A stretch of DNA of 64,000 bases from Leptospira ellinghausenii (lineage in GTDB: Bacteria; Spirochaetota; Leptospiria; Leptospirales; Leptospiraceae). Positions 1 through 11,161 of the stretch are shown here, in pieces; within the stretch, counting starts at the first letter, position 1; each line of letters starts with the position of its first letter. The translations under genes and the position numbers were made by a program. The DNA is taken from assembly GCF_003114815.1 (NCBI RefSeq), contig NZ_BFAZ01000003.1, positions 239,549 through 303,548 of the forward strand, in the 5' to 3' direction. Under the pieces are notes generated by a model that searched no databases, was not told the origin of the DNA, and saw nothing but the letters and a program-made list of their open reading frames with translations.

Positions 1-1
1 T

Positions 2-2236
2 GGTGGTCTTTCTCGTGACAGAGCAGGTTTCGAAGTTCGTGACGTTCATTATTCTCACTATGGTCGTATGTGCCCAATTGAAACACCGGAAGGTCCAAAC
101 ATTGGTCTCATTCTATCCATGTCTAGTTTTGCAAGGGTTAACGATTATGGATTCATTGAAACTCCATACCGCCTTGTCAAAAATGGAAAAGTCCAAAAAC
201 AAGTAGAGTATCTCACTGCTGATAAAGAAGAATACCACTATATGGCGCAGTCAAATTCGACTGTGGATGAGAAGGGAGAATTTACTTCCAAACTCATTTC
301 CACTCGCCACAGAGGGGACTTCCCGTTCCGTAGCCCATCTGAGATCCAGTACATGGACCTTGCTCCTTTACAAGTTGTGTCTGTATCCACAGCTCTCATT
401 CCATTCCTCGAACATGATGATGCGAACCGCGCTCTCATGGGTTCGAACATGCAACGCCAAGCAGTTCCACTTCTCACAGAAGAAGCTCCTTTTGTGGGAA
501 CTGGTATGGAAGCTCGTGCAGCTTATGACGCTGGTGTTTGTATCGTAGCGAAAAAAGACGGTGTGGTATCCAAAGTGGATGCAACAGGAGTCTGGGTGAA
601 AGAAGACCAATCCAAAGAGATTGTGCACTACCCGCTCATTAAATTCAAAAAAACAAACCAAGGTACATGTTTTAATCAAAAACCAAACGTGTCCATGCTC
701 CATACCACAACTGGTGGTAAGGTGAGTAAGGTTTCCAAAGAACGGATCGAAGTGACAACTCCGAATGGTGAAAAGGAAACTCACGAATTGGTATTATCGG
801 AAGACGTACAATTCCATGCTGTTGTCAAAGAAGGACAAGATATCGGAATTGGAGCTCCAGTTGCCGGCCAGATCATCAAAGGGGAAAAATACGGTGAGTT
901 CGGACAAATCCTCCAAAAAGGAACTGTCCTTGCGAATGGTCCTTCCACTGACGCTGGTTATTTGGCACTTGGACGTAACGTCCTTGTGGCATTTATGCCT
1001 TGGGAAGGTTATAACTTTGAGGATGCGATTCTTATCTCTGAACGTATCATCAAAGACGATGTTTTCTCTTCCATTCACATTGAAGAATTCGAAATCCAAG
1101 CTCGGGAAACCAAACTCGGACAAGAACAAATCACTCGTGACATTCCAAACCTTTCGGACAAAGCCTTCCGTGATTTGGATGAATCAGGTGTGATTCGTGT
1201 GGGTGCTGAAGTAAAACCAGGTGACATCCTTGTTGGTATGGTGACTCCTAAAGGGGAAACTGACCTCACTCCAGAATATAAATTATTACACTCTATCTTT
1301 GGAGAAAAGGCAAAAGAAGTAAGAGATTCCTCTCTTCGTATGCCAAACGGTTTTGAAGGAACTGTGATCGATATCAAACGTTATTCCCGTGAAACTGGCG
1401 ATGAACTCGCTGCTGGCGTGGAAGAAATGGTGAAAGTGTATGTGGCTCGTAAACGTAAACTCCTTGTGGGTGATAAGATGGCGGGTCGACACGGAAACAA
1501 AGGGGTAGTTGCACGTGTGATGGCACAAGAAGATATGCCATACATGGAAGACGGAACTCCCGTTGATATCGTTCTGAACCCTCTCGGTGTTCCTTCCCGT
1601 ATGAACCTCGGTCAGATTTTTGAAACACAACTTGGTTTCGCTGCGAAAAAACTAGGGATCAATTTTGAAACACCTGTTTTTGATGGAGCGAGTGAAGGTG
1701 ATGTTCACGAATTCTGCCAAAAAGCAGGTTTACCAGGAAACAGCAAATTTCAGTTATTCGACGGAAGAACAGGTGAAAAATTCATCAACCAAGTTTTCTG
1801 CGGATACATTTACATGTTAAAACTGGCTCACTTGGTGGATGACAAAATCCATGCAAGGTCTACCGGACCTTACTCACTCGTAACGCAACAACCACTAGGT
1901 GGTAAGGCGCAGTTCGGGGGACAAAGGTTAGGGGAGATGGAAGTTTGGGCTCTAGAAGCGTATGGTGCATCACACACCTTACAAGAGTTACTCACCATTA
2001 AGTCAGATGATATGTTAGGTCGTGCAAGAATTTACGAAGCGATTGTTAAAGGTATCCACTCGATTAAACCGGGTATCCCAGAGTCCTTCAACGTTCTTGT
2101 GCAAGAACTCCGAGGTCTAGCACTCGATATCATCATCAAGGACTCCGAAGGATTGGAAGTGGATATCTCTGATTACGAAGATGAATTCTCGAAAAACAAA
2201 AAGAAAATCAAATTCGAGACCATTGAAAACGTTTAG
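2..2236 (+). CDS. rpoB: RNA polymerase beta subunit (partial, 5' end outside window)
   Basis: The C-terminal 744 residues of the beta subunit of DNA-directed RNA polymerase; the reading frame is open from base 2, so the true start lies upstream. The visible part begins at [20 protein letters not shown], which corresponds to about residue 534 of the E. coli protein, just after rifampicin cluster I. Cluster II ([11 protein letters not shown]) is present and looks wild type. Later landmarks include [11 protein letters not shown] and the C-terminal clamp segment [18 protein letters not shown]. rpoC follows after 14 bases, with GGGAAGGG-like purines as its ribosome binding site, so the two are co-transcribed as in nearly all bacteria. 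Identification is certain. Confidence 0.99.
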   Translation, partial: GGLSRDRAGFEVRDVHYSHYGRMCPIETPEGPNIGLILSMSSFARVNDYGFIETPYRLVKNGKVQKQVEYLTADKEEYHYMAQSNSTVDEKGEFTSKLISTRHRGDFPFRSPSEIQYMDLAPLQVVSVSTALIPFLEHDDANRALMGSNMQRQAVPLLTEEAPFVGTGMEARAAYDAGVCIVAKKDGVVSKVDATGVWVKEDQSKEIVHYPLIKFKKTNQGTCFNQKPNVSMLHTTTGGKVSKVSKERIEVTTPNGEKETHELVLSEDVQFHAVVKEGQDIGIGAPVAGQIIKGEKYGEFGQILQKGTVLANGPSTDAGYLALGRNVLVAFMPWEGYNFEDAILISERIIKDDVFSSIHIEEFEIQARETKLGQEQITRDIPNLSDKAFRDLDESGVIRVGAEVKPGDILVGMVTPKGETDLTPEYKLLHSIFGEKAKEVRDSSLRMPNGFEGTVIDIKRYSRETGDELAAGVEEMVKVYVARKRKLLVGDKMAGRHGNKGVVARVMAQEDMPYMEDGTPVDIVLNPLGVPSRMNLGQIFETQLGFAAKKLGINFETPVFDGASEGDVHEFCQKAGLPGNSKFQLFDGRTGEKFINQVFCGYIYMLKLAHLVDDKIHARSTGPYSLVTQQPLGGKAQFGGQRLGEMEVWALEAYGASHTLQELLTIKSDDMLGRARIYEAIVKGIHSIKPGIPESFNVLVQELRGLALDIIIKDSEGLEVDISDYEDEFSKNKKKIKFETIENV

Positions 2237-2250
2237 GGAAGGGAAAAAGT

Positions 2251-5200
2251 ATGAGAAATTACAATAGTTTTGAATCGATTACGATCCGTTTGGCATCACC
2301 CGAGCGGATCAAAGAGTGGTCGTTTGGGGAAGTCAAAAAACCTGAAACGATTAACTACCGTACCCTAAAACCGGAACGAGATGGTCTTTTCTGCGAAAAA
2401 ATCTTTGGAACCACAAAGGATTGGGAATGTTACTGCGGTAAATTCAAATCCATCCGTTATAAGGGTGTGGTTTGCGATAAATGTGGTGTTGAGGTAACTC
2501 ACTCCAAAGTACGTCGTGAAAGGATGGGGCATATAGAACTTGCAGCCCCAGTTTCGCACATTTGGTACTACCGATCGGTTCCATCTCGTATGGGACTCCT
2601 TCTCGATATGACGATCAACCAACTCAAAAGTGTTCTTTACTTTGAAAAGTATGTGATCATTGACCCAGCTGATTCCGGAAGGAACAGAGGGGAACTCATC
2701 GATGAAGATGAATACCACAATTATTTAGATGAGTACGGTGATAAGTTTATCGCAGGGATCGGTGGGGACGCCATCAAAGAACTTCTCGCACGCATTGATG
2801 TGGACGCAGAAGCTCGTGTGATCCGCCAAAAGATCCAAGACAAAAACAAAATCTCTGACAAACGTATTTTTAAACGCCTCGAAGTTTTAGAAGCATTCCG
2901 TGATTCTGGAAACCGTCCTGAGTGGATGGTGCTTGATGTAGTTCCGGTCATCCCACCAGAACTTCGCCCGATGGTGCAACTCGAGGGGGGACGTTTTGCG
3001 ACTTCCGACCTTAACGATTTGTATCGCCGTGTGATCAATAGAAACAACCGACTCAAACGACTTCTTGCACTCAAAGCTCCAGAGATCATTGTTCGAAACG
3101 AAAAACGTATGTTACAAGAAGCAGTAGATGCTCTTTTTGATAACAGCCGTCGTAAACGTACTGTGAAAGGAAAAGGAAATCGTCCGCTTAAATCGATCTC
3201 CGATATGCTCAAAGGAAAACAAGGTCGGTTCCGCCAAAACCTACTCGGGAAACGGGTAGATTATTCTGGTCGTTCGGTGATCGTTGTGGGTCCCGAACTC
3301 AAATACCACCAAATGGGTCTTCCTAAAAAAATGGCTTTGGAACTTTTCAAACCATTCATCATGAAACGCCTTGTGGATTTGGAACTTGCACCAAACATCA
3401 AATCTGCGAAGAAAAAAATAGAAGCCGAAGACAAAGAAGTTTTTGATGTATTGGAAACAGTTGTTAAAGAACACCCAGTGCTCCTTAACCGTGCTCCGAC
3501 TCTTCACAGACTTGGAATCCAAGCATTTTTACCAGTCCTTGTAGAAGGAAAAGCAATCAAACTCCATCCACTCGTATGTCACGCGTTTAACGCCGACTTC
3601 GACGGGGACCAAATGGCTATCCACGTACCTCTTGCTCCAAAAGCACAGCTTGAAACTTGGATGCTTATGTTATCTCCGCATAACATCTTAAACCCTGCAA
3701 ACGGACAACCGATTTGCGGACCAACACAAGATATCGTTCTTGGAATTTATTACCTCACTTCTGAAGTCAAAGACGGAAAAGGAGAGGGTAAATTCTTCAC
3801 AGGTCTCGAAGAAGTGATGTATGCGATTGAAACAAAAACCGTTGAGATTCGCTCCAAAATTTCCGTTCTTCACGAAGGGAAAATCATCGAAACTACACCT
3901 GGAAGACTTATCTTCAACCAAGTGATGCCAAAAGGGTATGTTTATATCAACAGAACCCTCGGTGATAAAGAAACAAACAAAATCATTGCAGACGTATACG
4001 AGAAGTTTGGACCAGGGATCACAGTTGTGATGTTAGATGAAATCAAACGACTTGGTTACCGTTACGCGACTGTATTTGCTCCTACAATTTCCATTGATGA
4101 CATCCGAGTTTCTCCTCAAAAAGAAGGACTCGTAAATGATGCCAACAAAGAAGTTGAAAAAGCGGATATGGAGTACCGTAAAGGTATCATTACAAACGAA
4201 GAACGTCGTAAAAAAGTAATCGAAATTTGGACCAAAACCAATGACCGCATTACCGAAGGGATGTTCAAGGAACTCGAAAAAGACCAAGCGGGATTCAACC
4301 CGGTTTACGTCATGGCAGCTTCTGGTGCTCGTGGGTCAAAACAACAGATCCGTCAGCTTGCTGGGATGCGGGGCCTTATGGCGAAACCGTCCGGTGAAAT
4401 CATCGAACTTGCGATTCGTTCGAACTTCCGTGAAGGTCTTGGTGTATTAGAATTTTTTATCTCCACACATGGTGCAAGAAAAGGTCTTGCGGATACTGCC
4501 TTAAAAACAGCCGATGCGGGTTACCTCACTCGTCGTCTTGTGGATATTTCCCAAGACGTGATCGTTTCAGAAGATGATTGCGGAACAAAAGCAAATATCA
4601 CTCTCGGAATCGTAAAAGAAGGGGAAAACGTAATTGTTTCTCTTGCGGACAGAGTGTTCGGCCGTTACACAGCTGAAGACCTTGTAGACCCTGTGACAGA
4701 AAAAGTGGTATTTCCAAAAGATACACTCATCACAAGAGCTCTTGGCCAACAGATTGAAAACCTTGGTTACGATAAAATCAAAGTAAGATCGCCACTCACT
4801 TGCCGTTCCCGTCATGGAATTTGTACAAAATGTTACGGTATGGACATGGCTCGCCTGGTGCCTGCTGAGATTGGGGAAGCAGTTGGAACCATTGCAGCTC
4901 AGTCCATCGGCCAACCTGGAACACAGTTGACCATGAGAACCTTCCACGTGGGTGGTGCGGCTTCCGCTACCATTTCCGAAAGAGAACATAAAGTTCCTTA
5001 TCGTTCGATCGTAAAATCAATTAACGGTCGTCTTGTGACGAACGCAAACTCTGCAAAAGTTTTTGCTCGTCGCGGAACCATCATCGTAAACCGACTCATC
5101 CAAGAGTTCAACACGGAGTCTTTATCCAGTGTTCGAATCGTAGATGGACAACGTCTAGAAAAAGGGGAAGTGTTCGCAACGCAAGTGGGTGAATCCACAG

Positions 5201-6552
5201 AACAACGAATCACTTCTGACCAAGCAGGTGTTGTTTCCCTCGTCGGAACTACACTTCGTATTCTAGGGGATGACATTGTCATTCCAGTCAAAATCGGAAC
5301 CATCTTAAAAGTAGAAGAAGGTCAAATCGTTGAGGAAAACAAAGCCCTTGCTGAGTTTGACCCTTTTAACGAAGTGGCTGTTTCGGAAACGGCAGGAACG
5401 ATTCAATGGGAAGATTTGGAAATTGGTAAAAACGTTCGTCGTGACGTAGACCCTAAAACATCCAATATCATTTTAAAAGTAGTAGAACAGAAAAAAGACC
5501 GTCTCGTTCCAAAAGTGATCGTTGGATCTGATAGTTATTCAGTTCCAGTAGACGCACTTCTCCAATTCCAAAATGGGGACAAAGTTAGAGAAGGGGATAT
5601 CATTTTCAAAATCCCATCGGTTGCTGAAAAAACTCGTGATATCACGGGTGGTCTTCCAAGGGTAGATGAACTTTTCGAAGCACGTCGTCCAAAAGACGCC
5701 TGCACACTTGCTGAAATTGACGGAAAGATTGAAGACAAAGGAGAAATCGTAAAAGAAAAACGAATTCTCTACATCATTCCAGAAACGGCAGAACAAGAAA
5801 AAGTAAAAGTTGCCATCCCAGTTGGAAAACAAATTCGTGTGCGCCAAGGTGACTTTGTGAAACGAGGAGACCAGTTGGATGAAGGAAACTTTGATCCACA
5901 TGATATCCTTGCGATCAAAGGACCAAGTGCCCTTCATGAATACTTAGTGTCCGAAGTGCAAGAGGTATATCGTTTACAAGGGGTTCATATCAATGATAAA
6001 CACATTGAAGTTGTGGTTCGTTCCATGCTTCGTAAGGTGATCATCACTGATAGTGGGGACACATCGTTCGTAAACCAACAACAAGTGGATAAATTCCTCT
6101 TTGACGAAGAAAACGACCGAGTGGAACAAGAGGGTGGATCTCCTGCACAAGGAACACCAGTGCTTCTTGGTCTTACCAAAGCATCTCTTAACACTGAGTC
6201 TTATTTCTCAGCAGCATCCTTCCAAGAAACCACTAAGGTTCTGACCGATGCGGCTATCAAAGGGAAAACAGATAACCTAATGGGTCTGAAAGAAAACGTC
6301 ATCATTGGTCACATGATCCCTGCGGGAACGGGTATGAAAAAATACCGTGACATTGAAGTTTTCAAAGAAATGCCTGGGGATTTGGATTGGGACTTGGAAT
6401 CAGAAGATGAGGAAGAAGAAGTATCTGAAATTTCAGAATCAGCTCCAGTTTCGACTGCCACTCTTTCAAGACTTGTGGCGGAGGAAGATGAAGACGAGGA
6501 TGAATTAGAAGAAGAAGCTGACGACTCAGATGATGAGGACGATGACGATTAG
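2251..6552 (+). CDS. rpoC: RNA polymerase beta' subunit
   Basis: The largest RNA polymerase subunit, 1433 residues. The N-terminal zinc site (CYCGKFKS...CDKCG) lies near residue 70. The catalytic magnesium loop NADFDGDQM starts at about residue 447 with all three aspartates. A second zinc site is formed by EDDCG and by [13 protein letters not shown] further on. The bridge helix/trigger loop region includes [18 protein letters not shown]. The last 58 or so residues (from [15 protein letters not shown]) are an extremely acidic, low-complexity tail absent from E. coli RpoC. The ribosomal genes rpsL and rpsG follow after a 146-base leader containing hairpins. Confidence 0.99.
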   Translation: MRNYNSFESITIRLASPERIKEWSFGEVKKPETINYRTLKPERDGLFCEKIFGTTKDWECYCGKFKSIRYKGVVCDKCGVEVTHSKVRRERMGHIELAAPVSHIWYYRSVPSRMGLLLDMTINQLKSVLYFEKYVIIDPADSGRNRGELIDEDEYHNYLDEYGDKFIAGIGGDAIKELLARIDVDAEARVIRQKIQDKNKISDKRIFKRLEVLEAFRDSGNRPEWMVLDVVPVIPPELRPMVQLEGGRFATSDLNDLYRRVINRNNRLKRLLALKAPEIIVRNEKRMLQEAVDALFDNSRRKRTVKGKGNRPLKSISDMLKGKQGRFRQNLLGKRVDYSGRSVIVVGPELKYHQMGLPKKMALELFKPFIMKRLVDLELAPNIKSAKKKIEAEDKEVFDVLETVVKEHPVLLNRAPTLHRLGIQAFLPVLVEGKAIKLHPLVCHAFNADFDGDQMAIHVPLAPKAQLETWMLMLSPHNILNPANGQPICGPTQDIVLGIYYLTSEVKDGKGEGKFFTGLEEVMYAIETKTVEIRSKISVLHEGKIIETTPGRLIFNQVMPKGYVYINRTLGDKETNKIIADVYEKFGPGITVVMLDEIKRLGYRYATVFAPTISIDDIRVSPQKEGLVNDANKEVEKADMEYRKGIITNEERRKKVIEIWTKTNDRITEGMFKELEKDQAGFNPVYVMAASGARGSKQQIRQLAGMRGLMAKPSGEIIELAIRSNFREGLGVLEFFISTHGARKGLADTALKTADAGYLTRRLVDISQDVIVSEDDCGTKANITLGIVKEGENVIVSLADRVFGRYTAEDLVDPVTEKVVFPKDTLITRALGQQIENLGYDKIKVRSPLTCRSRHGICTKCYGMDMARLVPAEIGEAVGTIAAQSIGQPGTQLTMRTFHVGGAASATISEREHKVPYRSIVKSINGRLVTNANSAKVFARRGTIIVNRLIQEFNTESLSSVRIVDGQRLEKGEVFATQVGESTEQRITSDQAGVVSLVGTTLRILGDDIVIPVKIGTILKVEEGQIVEENKALAEFDPFNEVAVSETAGTIQWEDLEIGKNVRRDVDPKTSNIILKVVEQKKDRLVPKVIVGSDSYSVPVDALLQFQNGDKVREGDIIFKIPSVAEKTRDITGGLPRVDELFEARRPKDACTLAEIDGKIEDKGEIVKEKRILYIIPETAEQEKVKVAIPVGKQIRVRQGDFVKRGDQLDEGNFDPHDILAIKGPSALHEYLVSEVQEVYRLQGVHINDKHIEVVVRSMLRKVIITDSGDTSFVNQQQVDKFLFDEENDRVEQEGGSPAQGTPVLLGLTKASLNTESYFSAASFQETTKVLTDAAIKGKTDNLMGLKENVIIGHMIPAGTGMKKYRDIEVFKEMPGDLDWDLESEDEEEEVSEISESAPVSTATLSRLVAEEDEDEDELEEEADDSDDEDDDD

Positions 6553-6568
6553 TCACTAAAGAAATCTT

Positions 6569-6634
6569 CTAGAAATCATCCAATTTGGATGGTTTCTAGG
6601 GACAAAAATCATGTTTTCGTTTACAAAATGTCCC
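6569..6634 (+). promoter_or_regulatory. Two hairpins in the rpoC-rpsL intergenic leader
   Basis: Bases 6569-6599 form a 13-base-pair stem (CTAGAAATCATCC with GGATGGTTTCTAG, one G-T wobble) around a 5-base loop. A second weaker element pairs GGGACA (6599-6604) with TGTCCC (6629-6634). Neither is followed directly by a T run; a short GACG/CGTC stem at 6649-6660 precedes a T-rich stretch at 6664-6671. The structures could be an mRNA processing site, a partial terminator, or a leader recognised by S7 or S12. The pairing is visible; the function is inference. Confidence 0.5.
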
Positions 6635-6698
6635 TGTCTGGAATTTTGGACGAAAACGTCATTATTTTTTTAAATAGAGAAGTAGAAGAAGGAATCGA

Positions 6699-7073
6699 AT
6701 GCCTACAATTAACCAGCTCATCCGCATTGGAAGAGAAGACCAAAAGAAAAGAACTAAATCTCCCGCTCTAAAGGCATGCCCACAAAGACGTGGAGTTTGC
6801 ACAAGAGTGATGACTTTCACTCCTAAAAAACCTAACTCGGCTCTTCGTAAAGTAGCAAGGGTTCGTTTGACAACAGGAATTGAAGTCACAGCATATATCC
6901 CAGGCGAAGGCCATAACCTCCAAGAACACAACGTGGTTCTCATTCGTGGGGGAAGGGTAAAAGATTTACCAGGGGTTCGTTATCATATCATTCGTGGAAC
7001 ACTGGATACACTCGGTGTGGACAAACGTCGCAAAGGACGTTCTAAATACGGCGCGAAGCGTCCTAAAGCGTAA
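6699..7073 (+). CDS. rpsL: 30S ribosomal protein S12
   Basis: Decoding-centre protein uS12, 124 residues, the usual bacterial length. The segment [20 protein letters not shown] and the loop [13 protein letters not shown] carry unmodified lysines at the two classic streptomycin-resistance positions, so a sensitive allele is expected. The ATG is preceded by GAAGGA at a normal distance. It is the first gene of a short str-type unit with rpsG, 14 bases downstream. Confidence 0.99.
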   Translation: MPTINQLIRIGREDQKKRTKSPALKACPQRRGVCTRVMTFTPKKPNSALRKVARVRLTTGIEVTAYIPGEGHNLQEHNVVLIRGGRVKDLPGVRYHIIRGTLDTLGVDKRRKGRSKYGAKRPKA

Positions 7074-7087
7074 TCGGAGAAAGGTAT

Positions 7088-7561
7088 ATGTCTAGAAGAA
7101 GAGGAAAAGTTGAACCGCGCCACATCGAAGGCGATCCAAAATACAACGACAAAGTGATTTCGAAGTTTATCAACTGCCTAATGGTAGATGGTAAAAAAAG
7201 TGTCGCTGAAGCTGTGTTCTACGATGCATTAGAAGTTATTGCGAAAAAAACAGGACAAGATCCTTTTGCTGTTTTCCAAGAAGCTTTGGAAAATGCAAAA
7301 CCACAAGTGGAAGTAAAATCCCGCCGAGTGGGTGGTGTCACTTACCAAGTACCAATTGAAGTTCGTCCAGAAAGACGTCTCGCACTTGGAATCAGATGGC
7401 TGATCAAATATAGCCGTGGCAGAAACGAAAAATCTATGAAAAACAAATTGGCTGCAGAATTCATGGAAGCCCAAAAAGGCACAGGATCTGCGATCAAGAA
7501 AAAAGAAGACATCAGAAAGATGGCAGATGCCAACAAGGCATTTTCTCATTACCGCTGGTAA
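7088..7561 (+). CDS. rpsG: 30S ribosomal protein S7
   Basis: Protein uS7, 157 residues, which nucleates assembly of the 30S head and contacts the E-site tRNA. It opens with MSRRRGKVEPRHIEGDPKYN and includes the conserved GGVTYQVPIEVRPERR and GRNEKSMKNKLAAE segments. GGAGAAAGG lies upstream of the ATG. In many bacteria S7 represses its own operon by binding the rpsL-rpsG region. Here a strong terminator follows 30 bases after the stop, so the unit ends with this gene. Confidence 0.99.
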   Translation: MSRRRGKVEPRHIEGDPKYNDKVISKFINCLMVDGKKSVAEAVFYDALEVIAKKTGQDPFAVFQEALENAKPQVEVKSRRVGGVTYQVPIEVRPERRLALGIRWLIKYSRGRNEKSMKNKLAAEFMEAQKGTGSAIKKKEDIRKMADANKAFSHYRW

Positions 7562-7590
7562 TCCCTTTTATTCGATTCCAAACATTGATA

Positions 7591-7616
7591 AGCCAGGTTT
7601 TATACCTGGCTTTTTT
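7591..7616 (+). terminator. Rho-independent terminator after rpsG
   Basis: AGCCAGGT (7591-7598) pairs perfectly with ACCTGGCT (7604-7611) around a 5-base loop, and a run of six T follows. This is a textbook intrinsic terminator. It separates rpsL-rpsG from the EF-G-like gene and tuf, which in most bacteria are one str operon. Confidence 0.9.
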
Positions 7617-7640
7617 ATTTCTACATTCATCCCATAAACC

Positions 7641-9581
7641 ATGATCTACCGCACAGTTGGCATTTTTGCTCATATCGATTCTGGGAAAACTACCCTCACC
7701 GAACGAATCTTATTCGAAGCTGGTAAAATTTCCGCTGTTGGAACCATTGAAGATGGGAATACCGAATCAGACCAACTCCAAGAAGAAATTGAAAGAGGGA
7801 TCTCTATCCGTACCACTTTCCATGTTGTCCCTTGGACAACAAGTTTTGGAACATTTGAAATCCAACTCATCGACACTCCTGGTCATATCGATTTTCGAAA
7901 CCAAGTGACGGACCTTCTTCCCGCAATGGAATCTGCGATTGTCATTTTGGAAGCAGGTACAGTTGTACAATCCCAAGCAAGGTTAGTGATTGAAGAGTTA
8001 CGAAAGGCAAAGATCCCCATCGTTTTTTTCATCAACAAATTGGACCGGTTTGCAGAAGACTACCTTGATACACTCGTTTCGTTGGAAGAGATATTACAAA
8101 TACCTCCCGTATCCTTATTCCAAAAAGGAGACCATGGTTGGGAATACTACTTGCAAAACGAAAGAGTTTTTACCAAAACCACGAAGGAAGAATTACTCGC
8201 ATGTGATGAAGAATTACTGTTAACATTCTGGAAAGAAGAAAGCGAAACATCGGAACTACCAAAATTTTCCTTACAAAAGGGGACAGGGGAAGGGAAACTT
8301 TTCCCAGTGTATGGTGGTTCTGCCAAAACCGGTGAAGGGGTTCGTGAACTTCTAGATCTTGTTTTGTGGACAAATCCAAAGGAGATTGAACCAATTTCTC
8401 ATTCTCCACTCCTTGTTCTGTCAAGAAGGACAGATCCACAAATCGGTCGTTATGCGGTCATTTGCCCAACGATTTCATTACCAACCGAGAAGGTGATGGA
8501 AGTCCTTCTTTTCGCAAAGGAAACACAAGACCAAACCAAAAGGGAGAAAACCATCCCGATTGGTTACGATACTAACCTCTCCCTTTCTTTTTTATCAGCA
8601 GAAACTTTGGAAGGAGTAGGTTCCCTTACCAAAGGAAAACTTGCACTCGTTCGGGAAAATGAACATTTCCAAATGGAACCAGGGAATCCAGTTGTATACC
8701 TAGCGAGTGTGTCCAACGCAAACAGTTCCAAACACACAATTTCGGAACTGAGTCCGTTTTCTGTGGTGTTAGAACCAGAGATGACTGCGGAGAAGGATTT
8801 TTGGTTATGTCGCTTAAAGGAGTTAATTTGGGAAGATCCCGGTTACCAGCTGGAACTGAAAGAAGAAACTGGACAAATCGTTCTATTTGGCCGAGGGGAA
8901 CTCCATTTAGATATTGGAATCCGAAGGATTTCCGAGAAAACAGAAAAAAAACTCTCATTTAGTTCGATAAACATTGCCAAATTAGAGCTTTTTAAAAAAA
9001 TGTCTCATAAGGTTGCCCTAGAGCATCGTGCCTTTGAAGACCAAAAGTCAAGCGGCGCGCTCATCGCAGTCCTGGAAGATACTGCCGATTTTTCGAAGCA
9101 AATTGCCTTCGAGGTAAGTCTTCCGGAAGAAGTAAAACATTCGATAGAAACGTCCTTTATGGAAGCCTGCTTACACGGGTTTTACGGTGAGGAAGTTTGT
9201 GGCCTGAGACTAAGAGTGCTCTCGTATGAGATGCCTCCGGGGGATTTACAAACCACTCTCACTTTACTCAAAGTAGCAATACTTGCAGGAGTGAAGGAAA
9301 GTTTTCCGTCAAACACATATTTGGTTGGTCCCCTCACTGAGATCGAAGTGATGGTAGACGCAAACCATTTGGGTGTAGTTCTTTCTGATCTAAGTCGCAG
9401 GAACGCAAAGGTGGTATCCACCTATGAGGCTGTGGCAGGGAAGAGTCACTTAAAAGCCAATGCATCGGCAGAAAACCTGCTTGGCTTTTCAGGGGCTCTT
9501 AGAAACATGACCAAAGGGATTGGCATTTCTTGGGAAAGGACTGCTTTTACCTCTGAATTTTATGCAGTTCTAAAGGAGTAA
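7641..9581 (+). CDS. Divergent EF-G-like translational GTPase (TetM-like architecture)
   Basis: A 646-residue GTPase of the EF-G superfamily occupying the usual fusA position. The G domain is complete: P-loop AHIDSGKT (10-17), switch I RGISIRT (52-58), DTPGH (78-82) and NKLD (132-135). Domain III is recognisable (GELHLDIGIRRI) and so is domain V (GPLTEIEVMV, LRNMTKGIG). The domain IV signature GGxGQxG is missing and the tip loop differs from EF-G. The protein is shorter than canonical EF-G (about 690-700) and close to Tet(M)-type ribosomal protection proteins in length. The ATG is only 24 bases past a terminator and no Shine-Dalgarno sequence is visible. It may be a ribosome-rescue or protection factor; the true role is unknown. 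Confidence 0.8.
   Translation: MIYRTVGIFAHIDSGKTTLTERILFEAGKISAVGTIEDGNTESDQLQEEIERGISIRTTFHVVPWTTSFGTFEIQLIDTPGHIDFRNQVTDLLPAMESAIVILEAGTVVQSQARLVIEELRKAKIPIVFFINKLDRFAEDYLDTLVSLEEILQIPPVSLFQKGDHGWEYYLQNERVFTKTTKEELLACDEELLLTFWKEESETSELPKFSLQKGTGEGKLFPVYGGSAKTGEGVRELLDLVLWTNPKEIEPISHSPLLVLSRRTDPQIGRYAVICPTISLPTEKVMEVLLFAKETQDQTKREKTIPIGYDTNLSLSFLSAETLEGVGSLTKGKLALVRENEHFQMEPGNPVVYLASVSNANSSKHTISELSPFSVVLEPEMTAEKDFWLCRLKELIWEDPGYQLELKEETGQIVLFGRGELHLDIGIRRISEKTEKKLSFSSINIAKLELFKKMSHKVALEHRAFEDQKSSGALIAVLEDTADFSKQIAFEVSLPEEVKHSIETSFMEACLHGFYGEEVCGLRLRVLSYEMPPGDLQTTLTLLKVAILAGVKESFPSNTYLVGPLTEIEVMVDANHLGVVLSDLSRRNAKVVSTYEAVAGKSHLKANASAENLLGFSGALRNMTKGIGISWERTAFTSEFYAVLKE
9546..9574 (+). promoter_or_regulatory. 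Candidate tuf promoter inside the EF-G-like gene
   Basis: TTTACC (9546-9551) and TCTAAA (9569-9574) are 17 bases apart and match the sigma-70 consensus at 4 of 6 positions each. A start near 9582 would give tuf a leader of about 50 bases. The match is modest, but tuf needs very high expression and follows a gene with poor initiation signals. Confidence 0.3.
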
Positions 9582-9630
9582 AGAACCGAATATCGGGTCT
9601 TGCACCACGATTGAGGAGTAGATTCTAACA

Positions 9631-10836
9631 ATGGCTAAAGAAAAATTTGACCGTTCAAAACCACACTTAAACATCGGAACAATTGGTCACGTTGACCACG
9701 GTAAAACTACGCTAACAGCAGCAATCACAACAACGCTTGCGAAGTTAGTTGGTGGAAAAAACAAAGCGATTGCTTACGACCAAATCGACAACGCGCCAGA
9801 AGAAAAGGCTCGTGGGATTACTATTGCAACGTCTCACCAGGAATATGAAACTCCTAACCGTCACTATGCACACGTAGATTGTCCAGGTCACGCGGACTAT
9901 GTTAAAAACATGATTACTGGTGCTGCTCAGATGGATGCTGCGATTCTCGTAGTTTCTGCAACTGACGGTGCTATGCCTCAAACCAAAGAACACATCCTTC
10001 TTGCTCGCCAAGTTGGTGTTCCTTACATCGTTGTTTATCTGAACAAAGCAGACATGCTCGCTGCTGACGAAAGAGAAGACATGATTGAGATGGTTAAAGA
10101 GGAAATCAAAGACCTTCTTAACAAATACAACTTCCCTGGTGATAAAACACCTTTCATTTCCGGATCTGCATTAAAAGCTCTAGAAGGTGAAGATTCTGAC
10201 CTAGGTATGAAATCCATTTTGAAATTGATGGAAGCTGTTGATACTTACGTTCCAAACCCTACACGTGTTGTTGATAAACCTTTCCTAATGCCAGTAGAGG
10301 ACGTATTCTCTATCACTGGTCGTGGAACTGTTGCAACAGGTCGTGTTGAGCAAGGAGTTCTTAAGATCAACGATGAGATCGAGATCGTTGGTATTCGTGA
10401 TACATCTAAATCAGTTGTTACTGGTATTGAGATGTTCCGCAAACTTCTCGATCAAGCAGAAGCAGGGGACAACATTGGTGCTCTTCTTCGCGGAACGAAA
10501 AAAGAAGACATCGAAAGAGGTCAAGTTCTTGCGAAACCGGGTACAATTACTCCACACAGAAAATTTAAAGCGGAAGTTTACGTCCTTACAAAAGACGAAG
10601 GTGGACGTCACACTCCATTCTTTAATAACTATCGCCCACAATTCTACTTCAGAACTACAGACATCACTGGTGTTTGTAACCTTCCTGGTGGAATGGAGAT
10701 GGTTATGCCAGGTGATAACGTTACGATGTCAATCGAACTTATCCACCCAATTGCTATGGACCAAGGTTTGAAGTTCGCTATCCGTGAGGGTGGAAGAACG
10801 ATTGGTTCTGGTGTTGTTGCGGAGATCGTTGAGTAA
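9631..10836 (+). CDS. tuf: Elongation factor Tu
   Basis: EF-Tu, 401 residues, delivers aminoacyl-tRNA to the ribosome. It has the P-loop GHVDHGKT, effector region [23 protein letters not shown] (in place of the common NKCDM) and the domain II motif [13 protein letters not shown]. Domain III reaches the conserved end [20 protein letters not shown] precedes the ATG. rpsJ begins only 5 bases after its stop, so tuf and the S10 cluster are very probably co-transcribed. Only one tuf copy is present in the window. Confidence 0.99.
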   Translation: MAKEKFDRSKPHLNIGTIGHVDHGKTTLTAAITTTLAKLVGGKNKAIAYDQIDNAPEEKARGITIATSHQEYETPNRHYAHVDCPGHADYVKNMITGAAQMDAAILVVSATDGAMPQTKEHILLARQVGVPYIVVYLNKADMLAADEREDMIEMVKEEIKDLLNKYNFPGDKTPFISGSALKALEGEDSDLGMKSILKLMEAVDTYVPNPTRVVDKPFLMPVEDVFSITGRGTVATGRVEQGVLKINDEIEIVGIRDTSKSVVTGIEMFRKLLDQAEAGDNIGALLRGTKKEDIERGQVLAKPGTITPHRKFKAEVYVLTKDEGGRHTPFFNNYRPQFYFRTTDITGVCNLPGGMEMVMPGDNVTMSIELIHPIAMDQGLKFAIREGGRTIGSGVVAEIVE

Positions 10837-10841
10837 TCGCA

Positions 10842-11150
10842 ATGGCTGGACAAAGAATTCGCGTTAAGTTAAAAGCTTTCGATCATCGGTTGATTGACCA
10901 ATCAACCTTTGAAATCGTTGCAACTGCGAAAAGGACTGGAGCTACTGTCTCCGGTCCTATCCCACTTCCAACGAAAAAAGAAATCTACACGGTATTACGT
11001 TCTCCGCACGTGAATAAAAAAGCTAGAGAACAATTTGAAATGAGAACTCACAAGAGACTCATCGATATTTTAAATACGAATGAAGATACGGTAGAAGCCC
11101 TGATGAAGCTTCAACTCCCTGCTGGAGTTTCCGTAGATATTAAATCCTAA
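10842..11150 (+). CDS. rpsJ: 30S ribosomal protein S10
   Basis: Protein uS10, 102 residues, begins [20 protein letters not shown] and contains the conserved [20 protein letters not shown]. It sits in the 30S head and, as NusE, also works with NusB in transcription antitermination. First gene of the S10 cluster, 5 bases after tuf and 11 before rplC. Confidence 0.99.
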   Translation: MAGQRIRVKLKAFDHRLIDQSTFEIVATAKRTGATVSGPIPLPTKKEIYTVLRSPHVNKKAREQFEMRTHKRLIDILNTNEDTVEALMKLQLPAGVSVDIKS

Positions 11151-11161
11151 GGATAGGATCC

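Noticed and set aside
9582..9606. Small CCGAATATCGGG palindrome before tuf as an operator
   Set aside because: It is short, of common composition, and no regulator or second copy supports it.
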